Part shown: positions 26,565 to 36,700 of the stretch, one piece after another | Position numbering within the stretch: the first letter of the stretch is position 1 | How the letters are laid out: each line of letters starts with the position of its first letter | NCBI GenBank assembly: GCA_905221605.1 | Contig: CAJNDS010002428.1 | Coordinates: 1 to 64,000 of the forward strand | Reading direction: 5' to 3' | DNA length: 64,000 nucleotides | Origin: Symbiodinium natans | Lineage: Eukaryota > Sar > Dinophyceae > Suessiales > Symbiodiniaceae | Made by a program: the position numbers and the translations under genes | Notes under the pieces: model-generated | Told to the model about the DNA's origin: nothing | Seen by the model: the letters and a program-made list of their open reading frames with translations, nothing else | Database searches by the model: none

Positions 26565-29500
26565 ATGGCGAGCAGTAGCAAGATCAACAAGTTCGAGGTA
26601 GAGTCCGCGAGCGAGACGACCTGGCAGTACGCGGATGCTTGCCTAATCGTCGTGGGATGCGGTGAAGAAGCCGACGAGGTTTTAGCGCGTCGTCGGCTTG
26701 AGGCAGGCGGACGGCTTTGTCACATCACGACTGCAGGTCCTGAAGATGCACGGGTAAGGGTCTCCGACACTGATGGGGGTGAAGGCTTCTTTTTTTGGCT
26801 AACTCCGCCTGCATCTGTTGGGATTTCTTCTCTTGGGCGCAAGCTTTGCGCAAAAGTGCGGAGATACTGGACGAAGGATGGCCCTGATGCCTTCGAGCTT
26901 CCAGCTGACCACAGTCTGCTTGTGATGCGTTGCAATCACGGCGACCACGTGTACGTAACGGATGGGCAGGGCTTCGCCGTTTGTGCCATGTCAGGCCAGG
27001 TGGTGGTAGATCCCGACATTGCCACGGCCAAGACGTTGGATGTTGGCGTCCGTGACCAGGACAGCAGGTCCTTCGGCACTTTCTCCTGGAGGTTTGTCAT
27101 CCCTGCCCAGCTCCTGCTTCTTGTGTGGCAGGTCGGCAAGATGCTGCTGTCGATTCATCACGAAATGCTCGCTTCCGAGGGTGCAATGCCTTGGTGGCGG
27201 AACTTGCTGATGGCCTTGACGTGGGCTCTCGTTTGTCAGGCAATCTGCACCGAAATGCTAACATACGCAATAGCCGGGGAGAAGCCAAGTGGAACCATTC
27301 TGCAAGTTTCGAGCATGGCTGCCGCCATGGCCATCTTGGCTGCCACCCCTCTGGAGTTCTCCGACTTCATTCTCTGTGTGGTTGGTTTGGGTGGAGCCTT
27401 AGTCGGGCCTATCATATCTTATGTCACAAGCCGCCACAAGTTTCCTCAGCGACGCTTTCTATCTTCCTTGCTGTGGACAATCGGCCAGTTGGCAGGAACA
27501 GCAGGGTGCTACGTGCTTATGGGAGCTGTTGGCTTGGTGTATGCGCTCCTTATTGAGGGCGGGTTTGCAGCGGTGGCTTCCATCTACCTCCCCTTCGCAA
27601 CTGCCTTCGCCGAGCTTGGCATGATCATTTACACCAGGCCGCCTTGCTACTCATCTTTTCTTCTCTTTCGTTTAGACTCTGCTGCACCAGAGCACTGAAC
27701 TTCACTGAACATTCGCTTCACGAGTTGTTCTTGCAACTCGAGTCAGGAAGGCCTATGACAAGCTGGTGTTCTCCGCCCGGCAGTCGCATGGGCATGTGGT
27801 GGCAGGCCGGGCTCAGTGGCCGCACCGAACCTGAGCTGTGATGACGAGATCCGTACCTCCGCAACCCTACAGAAACCTTTAAACTTGACACCTTGGATTC
27901 TCAACCCTAAACCCTAAACCCTAAACCCTAAACCCTAAACCCTAAACCCTAAACCCTAAACCCTAAGCCCTCAATGCACAGGGGACCAGCTCGGGATAGC
28001 CGCCGCAGCCCTGGTCTTCTCTGCACATGGCTTTGCCGAAGCCACCAGGCGGGTTCATGAACGATTTGACGAATCCCCTCCGCTTAATCTCAGCCACTCC
28101 CCGCCCGCTACCCCGGACATTCAAGATTCCCACCGGAGAATATTATGGTACTGTGAGGGCCGTTCAATATCAGGGGGGTTGACTGAAGGCTTATGGTCTT
28201 AAGGGGAGGAACCCCTTCAACCCTAAACCCTAAACCCCAAACCCTAAACCCTAAACCCCAAACACTCTAGGCCCTAACCTTAAACTTGAAACCCTAAACC
28301 CTGGCCCTAGACTGCCTGGGGCTGCTGCACAGGTTGGTGGCCACCTTTGCAGGCGCCGTGTCCAGCGGTGGCTACTCGTGGATTCCAACTTCTTGCTTGA
28401 GCTTGGCACTCAACCTCAGTGCGAGGCAAGGGGGGCAGGGGTAGTGGGGGGGGGGGGTTGGGGGGGGGGGGTTGGGGGAGGGGGGTTGGGGGGGGGGGGG
28501 GGGGTTGGGGGGGGGGGGTTGGGGGGGGGGTCTTTGCTGTAGGGTTTATGTGAGGATGTAGGGCTTATGTTGGGTTGAAGTGCAAGAATGAGCGAATAAT
28601 TCATCTCCTTCAGGCTGTGCAAAGGCCTCGCATGAGAAGATCTAAGGGCACACCTGCAGTGACTCACCTATGGGAGTCAATCGTTGCTTGAGATGATCCT
28701 GCGAGCATATCCGTTGGATGAATGAGACGCTCATGTTCCCTGTACCTTTTGGCTTTGCTGCTGTCAGCTTTGTCCGCCCTCCATGCAAAACCAGGGCCAT
28801 ATTCAAATAGGCAGCAGGCGTGCAGTTGCTTTGTGGTGTTAAACGTTCATAGGCTGGGCTGGAGTCGCTTCCTGATCATCCAGACCATCAAGAAGCTGTT
28901 TGGCGGCCCAGCCGCCATGGCGATAGCTGCACCAAGCGGCTGGAGCAAGCTCCACGATGAGATGAAGATTTATGCGGGCTACTTCCGGTTCCTGACAGTG
29001 CTTGCTCTAGTCATTGCGCGCGGCACCTGGGCCATACTTTGAGAAGAGAAGGTCGCGTGCTGACTGACACACCTTTATGAGAGCTGGTGTCACCGAGGTA
29101 TAGCCCATGGGATGCAGGCCTCGACCTTCAATCTCTCCGCGGCGTGTGTGCTGGTGACTGCAATGGTTTTGGAAGTCGTCGAGGATCAGATCGTCGTCAA
29201 TGAGCTGCTCCCTGTAAATCCGGTTGGCCCAGGCGCGGTCCGAAACGCCAACGGTTCGAGGTTAATGGCTTCTGGGATGGGGTGCCCACGAAGGGGGTGA
29301 GCCGTCCTTCAACCGGGATACTTACAGAATATGTTGTTATTTAGTTGTCATAGATTCCGGATTATAATCAGTAATTGTTTCATGTAAGTCCAGAATGTAA
29401 CATTTTCACCATATATTAATAGATATTTATATGTTATTTTGCATATATGATTCAATACTTGTATTCTATTCCTTGTCTTGATTGTTGCTAGTATGATGCT

Positions 29501-31064
29501 GATTCATATCCCATATACATATGTATATATATATATATATGTATATTTACATTGTCATTAACTATGATTACACATTTTGGATATATTAATGTATCATCTC
29601 ATGTATTCATTATATCATCCGTACTAAACACACAATTCCATTAGTTTCAAAATTTCTACAGTATATTTATTTTTTTACTGAATGAAATTATTGTATTGAT
29701 GCATAAAAATAATATATTTGCCACAGCCTGACACCTCGCCGGGTCCCTTCTTGCCGTAACCATCTTGCTGGAGCTGGCCAGTTCTCGAAATCATGGTCCC
29801 TTTGTGGGGTTCCTTCTCATTTGTATCTTTTTGTGGGGTTCCTACAATAAAACGGAAGCCTGAAAGTTTGGGTGCCCCAAAAGGGGCCACCTACAACTAG
29901 ATCGCACTGATCACCTATCCTGACCCTGAACTCCTCAACCATCGGCAGGTCTCCTCAAAGCCGAAGCCAAAGGGAGCAATGCCAACCCGGCCCAGCTGTT
30001 GCTTGGCCTCCCTAAAGCCTAAAGCCTAAAGCCTAAAGCCTAAAGCCTAAAGCCTAAAGCCTAAAGCCTAAAGCCTAAAGCCTAAAGCCTAAAGCCTAAA
30101 GCCTGAAGCCTAAAGCCTGAGGCCTGAAGCCTAAGGCCTAAGGCCTAAGGCCTAAAGCCTAAAACCTAAAGCCTAAAGCCTAAACCCTAAACCCTAAACC
30201 CGAAGCCCTAAACCCTCAACCCTCAACCCTCAACCCTAAACCCTAAACCTAAACCCTAAACCCTAAACCCTAAACCCTAAACCCTAAACCCTAATACCTA
30301 AACCCTAAACCCTAAACCCTAAACCCTAAACCCTAAACCCTAAACCCTAACGGGAATATCAATCGTTCAAGCGGGCAGGGAAACTGGGTGGTAAGGTTGG
30401 CATTGGAGCATCGGATCCACTTTCCGAGCACGGATCCTTGGCGTGTGCAGGAGGTACAGCCGCCTGCTACAGGCCATGGCGTTCTTCAAACGGGCCTTGC
30501 TACTGAATTGTTTGTTTTATATCCCGGCCGTTCGCGCTCATCCGAAAAGGACTCCTCCGTTGGGGTACCGCAGCGCGCTGTAATATGTACCACAGCGGCA
30601 GCAGACAGCCGTTTAGGAAATGTGGAGGGGGGGGGTTGTTTTGGGCAACAGGTTCATTCAAAGTCTTGGGAAGTCGAACTCCCGTGCATGCTGATACGCC
30701 ACCGGCAGGCAGCCACGGTCCTCGCAAGAGCATGACGAAGGACCTCACAGCCGACTTCGCGGAGCTGGAGCCTGAAGACCAAGAGTGGCGGGTCTGCTTG
30801 GGTCCGCTGGAGGACTCGCGCTGGGCCCGCCTGCGGCGGAAGATGGGCCAGCCGCGGTCCCTCATCACGTCCTTCGCGCTCCATGGCCTGAGGGAGATGC
30901 CCTTCCACTGCCAACTGGCTTTCATCGGCGTGGTGTGCGAGTACACAGCGGCGCTGCTCGCCATGCTCTTGGGCCCAGGGTACATGCGCGGCCTGAGCGC
31001 TGCACCAATGACTGAAGGGCGGATCGTTGCCCTCTTCTTTTGGCCGGTCCCCTTAAAGGGATGA
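26565..31064 (+). CDS. Multi-exon polytopic membrane protein, unknown family
   Basis: Hand-spliced model: exon 1 26565-27637, exon 2 27747-27805, exon 3 27982-28081, exon 4 28333-28434, exon 5 28853-29030, exon 6 29118-29232, exon 7 from 30379, last exon about 30730-31064. The seven donors I could place are GC and all acceptors AG, with reading phase conserved at each junction (for example IIYT-R-KAYDKLVF and VVAG-DQLGIAAAAL). Exon 1 starts MASSSKINK, then has a ~180-residue soluble region (EADEVLARRRLEAGG; a repeated DGQGFAV-type strand region) and about five or six hydrophobic segments (such as LLMALTWALVCQAICTEML). Exons 5, 6 and the last carry further hydrophobic stretches. No catalytic motif or family is recognised. 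Exon 7's end and the start of the last exon are unresolved. A truncated copy of the 5' end lies at 32287. Confidence 0.6.
27902..27967 (+). repeat. CCCTAAA array in intron 2 of the membrane-protein gene
   Basis: Nine or so CCCTAAA heptamers end about 15 bp before the 3' splice site of exon 3. Confidence 0.9.
28217..28310 (+). repeat. Degenerate CCCTAAA array in intron 3
   Basis: CCCTAAACCCTAAACCCC and degenerate units sit in the 3' half of the intron before exon 4. Confidence 0.85.
28435..28531 (+). repeat. Poly-G tract with GGTTGG interruptions
   Basis: About 95 bp of runs of 7-14 G separated by TT, at the 5' end of intron 4, immediately after the GC donor of exon 4. It has strong G-quadruplex potential on the + strand and in RNA. 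The minus-strand proline-rich open frame here is a by-product. Confidence 0.9.
29325..29725. other. AT-rich island inside intron 6
   Basis: About 400 bp of strongly AT-rich DNA, including an alternating TA tract at 29521-29540, embedded in GC-richer sequence. No coding region is seen. Base composition so unlike the neighbours suggests an inserted element or organelle-derived DNA; the origin is not identifiable. Confidence 0.6.
30001..30350 (+). repeat. Heptamer array: CCTAAAG block followed by CCCTAAA block
   Basis: The first ~180 bp is a homogeneous single-base variant (GCCTAAA), the rest canonical CCCTAAA. It ends about 30 bp before the proposed 3' splice site of exon 7. The block structure shows local expansion of a variant repeat. 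Confidence 0.95.
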
Positions 31065-32286
31065 CAAGGTCATGTTGATTTTGAAATCACGCAAATATAA
31101 GGCTTTCGTCTTATTCCGGCGAAGGAGGGAGGCTTTTGGGTCTCTCGATGTCGGAGGGAGATGGCAGCGGTTGCGCTGCACAGCATCAGGGTAGTTATCC
31201 AGCCGGGAATGGCTACAATCGTCGCTTTAGCCAGAAAAACCCAAAAGCGTCGCTTTTGTCGATATGGAGGCTCTCGCGCCGCCCTCCCCCCCGATGCATC
31301 TGTCCAGCATTAAGGGTTTGGGGCTTTAGGACTGATGAGGGTTTTGAGCCCTAAGGCTGCGGGCTTTCAGGTTTGGGGTTTTCGGGCTGTAGGCATAGGG
31401 GTTTGAGGTTTTGATGTGGGGCGGATTCGGGCCCTCATGTGCAACCACTCTTTCCAAAATCAGAGCAGGGAGGTGTCAGTCAGCATCACCTGGAAGGAGA
31501 CTGGGGGGGATAGAGAGGTACCCCAAATAACTTTGCTACGTGTCAGAACTAGCCACAGGCAACTCGTAGATCGATCAACCGTTGAGGCTTTGGATACTTT
31601 GGTCTTAGCACTGCTTGGTTGAAAACGCTTCACGTCCGGGCTCAATGTTCTTCCTAGTACTGTTGCTTGAATCCCAAGCTGCTCCCAAACCATCAAGCAA
31701 TCTTCAGTCCACACATCTTAGGTGCATGTTGCGGCAAGAGACATTTTTCCGTGCATGTGCATTTTTGAAGCTAGCATGTTGAGGTGTAGATGCCGAAGTC
31801 TACTCTGCGTCGTGAGGCCAAGTGTGTTGAAGTATATACACGATCCACCTTCCTCTTGGCTGAGCTTTCCACTTTTTTCGCTACAACCTGGCTGTTCCTT
31901 GCTCTTGCGCCGCCCAGACACGGCTCAATAGGAAAGAGCCCGGGAGAGAACCCACAAGTCTAAATTTGGTGGATGTTGCGACCATGCTTCCGGTGCAAGC
32001 CTAGCGGCCCCCAACCATGTCAAGCCAACAAGAACCAAGAAATGAAACTTGACATGCTTACACGGACAAACGCGCATTTGTGGCGAGGACGGAATTTTCA
32101 AGCAACATTGTCAATGAGCTAGAAGCTGCATCAGGCCTTCTCGCGAATATGCATTTTTGCGACAAACATCCTCAACACTCCAGTGTTTTCGGCTCGTCCG
32201 CAACGGAAATGTGCGTTTTACCTGTGTGAGCCGATGCTCGGTGACTTCCATTGCCGCAGTCATGTGGCTCTAGCTGCTCTGGGTAT
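31065..32286. other. Intergenic region with duplicated upstream module
   Basis: No coding exon is recognised. Position 31552-31655 repeats the 5' module also found at about 22055 and 25594. From about 31990 to 32286 the sequence parallels 26200-26564, the upstream region of the membrane-protein gene. Confidence 0.5.
31552..31655 (+). repeat. Dispersed 5' module, copy 3
   Basis: Contains GGCAACTCGTAGATCGATCA, CCGTTGAGGCTTTGG and TAGCACTGCTTGGTTGAAAA, matching the modules at 22055 and 25594. Confidence 0.65.
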
Positions 32287-32560
32287 GGCTAGCAGTAGCA
32301 AGATCAACAAGCATCGACACAAGCAAGTTCTTCGATGGTGCTCAGCAGTGGCACAAGTGAGTCGGGAACGAGTTCCAAGGCGAGGTTCCTGGGCTTCTGG
32401 CTCCTGGTCAGATCTGAAGAAATGGCTTGCAGTCATCTTCCAAAGCATCGTCGTAGTCGTAGTCGTAGAGGCAGTGTGCCATGGTAGCAGCATCAGTGGC
32501 AATAGCATCGCTTGCAGCGGTGGCCTGGCACTTGAAGTGAACTCAGTGGGAGGGTCATGA
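32287..32560 (+). pseudogene. Truncated duplicate of the MASSSKINK gene 5' end
   Basis: Starts MASSSKINK exactly as the gene at 26565 and is preceded by similar upstream DNA. It diverges within a few codons and contains a GTAGTC/GTCGTA microsatellite (about 32447-32470) encoding a valine run. It ends at a stop after about 90 codons. It is probably a dead partial duplicate; an alternatively spliced first exon is possible. Confidence 0.5.
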
Positions 32561-32881
32561 AGAAGTCCTGTCAGCACGTCCGGTGGTCGATGCTTGAGTC
32601 CAGCGTGTTGCTTGTGCTTGCGACATACCGACATATTTTATGAATTCTGTATTAGCATGGGCTTTGCATCCACTCTGCGTTGATGATCAATGGCTTGTTT
32701 GACATGTGGCTCAAAGCTGATCCAAGCCTTCGAAGATTGTAGTTCGACACGTCTTCTCGCCATTGTCGTTGACATGTCTGCTGCGGCTTCCAGTCTGGCA
32801 CTCAAACTCCCACACAGCTTGCGAACTAGAGTGTTTCGGGTGTTACTTTCAAAGACTCCCTGAGGTTTGGACGATGGCTCC

Positions 32882-33647
32882 TGGAGTGAAGTGACGTCAG
32901 CAGCTCGTGTGATAGGGCGCCTGAATGTGCGTCCGAACAAGGTGACGTTCAACATCATGGTCGCCGGACAGAGCGGCAATGGCAAGACCACGGCCATTGC
33001 AGCTCTCTTGAGGGGATGGAAGAAGTTGAACAGAGTTTTGCCGAGTGATGCCAATGCACCCAAAACGATCAAGATATGCAATGCTGGGCGGTATGAGTAC
33101 TATGATCCTGCACAACACGAACCTGAACGTGAACATCATCGATACGCCGGGGTATGGTGATACCATTGACAACTCTTCACGTATTCAGCCTATCCGGGAG
33201 TATGTGCATCAACAGCTTGAGAGGCATTATGAAGCGGAGAACTCTCCCGAAGGCCTTGACTCAGGCACTGACGAGCGCATCCATGTTTGCTTGTATTTCA
33301 TCTCACCGCAAAGGATGCATGAACTGGACAAGGAGTTCATGAAGCAGCTGCAGCTCGAAGTTCCGGTAATTCCGCTGATCGCAAAGGCAGACACAGTTAC
33401 CGACTCCGAACTCGCAGAACGCAGACAGACGGTCACTTTGCAGTGATACTGGCACTTGTTGCGTGGCACTGCGTGTCCTCGTTTCGTGCTCTTGTTCAGC
33501 GCTCAGACCTCAGATGAAAATATACAAAATTGCAAGGTCGCTGCAGCCTTGAGAAGCGCGGGAATCTTATGGTACGAGTTCGACTACAAGAATGACGAGG
33601 ATGGCCAAGCCTTTTGTCCCGACAGATATGAGACTGCGCTTGCTTGA
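32882..33647 (+). pseudogene. Septin-type GTPase with a frame break
   Basis: Septin GTPase landmarks appear in order: the P-loop GQSGNGKTTAIAALLRG (G1, about 32966-33015), VNIIDTPGYGDTIDN (G3, about 33130-33175), CLYFISPQRMHELDKEFMKQ (about 33290-33350) and IPLIAKADTVTDSE (G4, about 33370-33410). A C-terminal piece with AALRSAGILWYEFDYKNDED follows in another frame, ending at TGA 33645-33647. The G1 part and the G3-G4 part are in different frames, meeting near 33090, and a second change lies near 33430-33480. These could be indels (pseudogene or assembly error) or very short introns. Septins polymerise into membrane-associated filaments. No ATG start was identified; the frame opens after a TGA at 32861. 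Confidence 0.75.
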
Positions 33648-33736
33648 GAGAGCGGGAGAGAGGAAGAGGGGGAGAGGGAGCAAGAGAGACCGGAGAGATC
33701 TCTAAACGTGCTGCGGAAAGTCTAGCCTCACCTCAC

Positions 33737-36700
33737 ATGACCCGGCATTCGGGTGCGGCAGTACGCAGGGGAATGGGCTTCGATCCTGACCAGAAGAAGA
33801 GAGACCGGAGGGAGGTACGGCTGACAATTCTGACACCTCCTGCAGCCGAGGTTTTGCAATCCGTTGGCACTGGGGGAGAATCGACAAGGCTCCGACAGCC
33901 AGGGCAGCCTTTGGCAATCGTCTCGCGTGATGGTATCTATCCTTGGGGGAAGTCTGAGTTGGCGTGCCCAGAGCATTCGGATTTCCTCCTCTTGCAAGAC
34001 CAACTGCTTCGTGTTCACCCGCAGAGCTTGATTGATCAGACAGATACCAAGTACAAGAGCTACCGTGCTCAGAGGAAGCGATCGGAAAAGGCAAGGCAGG
34101 ACAAGGAGAATGCAGAGCGGAATCGGGCGAGAAACTGTTTGGCGTTCCTGACACTGTTCATCTTCATGGCGCTGACATGCATCTTGTTGTACATGCACAG
34201 CCTGAAGCCACAAGTGGGACCAGCGCGACCTTCGTCGGTCTATATCAAGAACAGCTCGCTAAGCCTTGGGTCCAAGCCCACAGACCTTAAGTCTTTGGTG
34301 TCGGTCTACGCTGACCCTCATGCAGACTACGAAGACTTGGAGCTCAACGTTTCTGTACGGCATGGTCAGCTGAAAGTGAGGAGTTGTAGCTTGGATGACT
34401 GCCCTTGCAACACCTCCTTGCCTGGCATTTTGCTTCTCGATCAGAAGCTTGATCTCAAGACGTCCCCTAAAACAGCAGAAGGATGTGTTGGGGCTCTTCA
34501 ATATCAAGCTGGTCCTGCAGTACGTGTGGGCCAAGACATCATTGAGCTCTCCTACAAGACGGCTCCTCACGACAAAAGCCTTCAATCAAGTGTCCCAGTT
34601 TCGTTGCAAGCTGCGGCAGTTGCTTCCAAATCACGCCTGGAGGGTAGCCTTCTGCTGGCAGATGCGCCAGCAGGCACACCAAGCGACCTCAAGGTTTTCG
34701 CACACGATGGATTGGACCACGAGCTGTCGACGGGCGGCGATGTATGCCGGCTCCATGTACTGGGCCGCTTGTCGAATGCCAGCAGTGTGCACGAGAACAT
34801 CACCTACGATTTGCGAGACAATGGTGATGGTACCTACTTCACAGCAGTTGTGCGCCCATATGGCAAGTACGAGGTAATCGTGCAGATCAACGGCCACATG
34901 ACGGCTCCTCGTACGGTTCACTCCCGCGACGCTGCTTCAGAGTTGGAACTCCGCAAATGCACTGCCGACCTTGACACGTGCCTGAGCAGCTCCTCCAACC
35001 TGACTTTCATGTCGAGTCAAACTTGGACTCGTCTGCAGGAGACGACAACCAGCCAGGAGAGTTGCCAGAAGGATCTCAACGAATCGCAGTGGTCCAAGTT
35101 CCATGCAGATTAGGCCGTGGTGGAACTGAAGCGGAACCTGACCTTGTGCCAGGGTTCTGTGAAGGACCTCTCAGACAGCTTGGCAGAGTGCGCAAACTTG
35201 AAGGCCGACATCTCACACAGCTATGAAACTCTGAGCCAGAGCCATGAAGCTGTGAGCCGCAATCTCGGCTCGTGCGAATTTGAAGCTTCCAATCTCACTG
35301 CGCAGAAGCAGTCCATCCAGCAGGACTTGGCAGATGAGCGCTCCAAATCAGGACATCAAGGCTTGCAGATGGTTTCCCTGCAGGAGCAGAATGCAAAGTG
35401 TCAAGAAACCCTGCGGAACTGCACTGGGGAGTCGCACATGCTCAGGGATCGTTCAGCCAGGGCGGAAGCAGATGTGCGCAAGAACACCAGGCAGATAAAC
35501 TCTTTGGAAGCAGACAACACAGACTTGACTTCTCAGCTATCAGAAGCAGTGTAAAGCTGACCTTGCTGCCTGTCTGAGCAGCTTGCAGCAGCAGACGGAG
35601 TGCCAAATTGCTCGAAAGAGCAACAGGCCTCCGACCATCGACTGCGGCAGTGACTACACCATTCTGGAGGGCGAGGAGGCCATTGGACTGGGATTGCCAA
35701 CTGACTGGCAGCAGGTAGCCGTGTAACACAGTAGTCCCGAACTCGCGCTCCGCTGATATGGGACCTCCTCCAGGTCTCCAAAGGCTTGTGGGTAGGCGGC
35801 GTTGGCCCCTTCTCAACGTTCCAACCAAGATCAACCAAGGCTCCCAAGAATTTCTTGAAGGGTCCCGTAAGGGCCCAAAAAAAGGGCGGTTGGAGGTTCT
35901 GGTTTTGAAGGGGGCAGAAGAGCACGCAAGAAAACTCCCCACCACAAAGGGGGTCCGCGGAGGTGCGGTGTTTTGAGAATCGGGTGATTTGGGGCAGAAG
36001 CTTGCAGGAAAACGCCTGTTTGCCCAAATGCATCGGGACACCAGCCAGTCATCTCTGAGTTTCGTGTTGAGACTTCCGTAGACGCTTAGGATGATTTCAC
36101 TTGATGTGGCTATTGTCACACATGCACTGTTCTGCTGGGCATGCCGGGCTCTGTCAGCGGACGCAGCTTGATGAAAGGGACTGTGGATGGGAGGGCACCC
36201 GCAGTCGAAAGTGCCCAGTCCTGTGCTTTGTGTTCGTGTATGTTCTGCTTATGTAGAAGTGCTTTGATCTGCGAGTGTAATGCAGGTTGAGTTGGCCTGC
36301 ACGGCGACAGACGCAGATGGCCACGAGCTGGCTTACGAATGGATGCCACGTTCGCAGCATGCAAAGCTGCCAGGCGTCACTGGTGGCAGCTTCGCATCAT
36401 CCTTTGTCAAAATGCGTTTCGAGGAGACTGGCTACTACACGTACCAGGTCGACTGGGTTTTTCTCTGCATTGTGAGACGCGCGCTCAGCAAAGCTTTCCT
36501 TGTTTGCAGGTGGTCGTCCAGGACATTTTCAACGCTACTTCTTCTGCATCGCTGACTGTTGAAGTCAAGGCCAAGGCTCGCGGCGCGATTTGCAGCCCTG
36601 CCTTTGCACTGAGTGAGACTGATTTCTTACTGTTCCTGCGTTGCCCTGCCGTCATTGAGTCATTGCACACCGTGCAGGTTGGTGTGGGGATAGACCTTGG

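Noticed and set aside
28416-28667. Proline-rich protein on the minus strand
   Set aside because: Direct translation of the poly-G tract.
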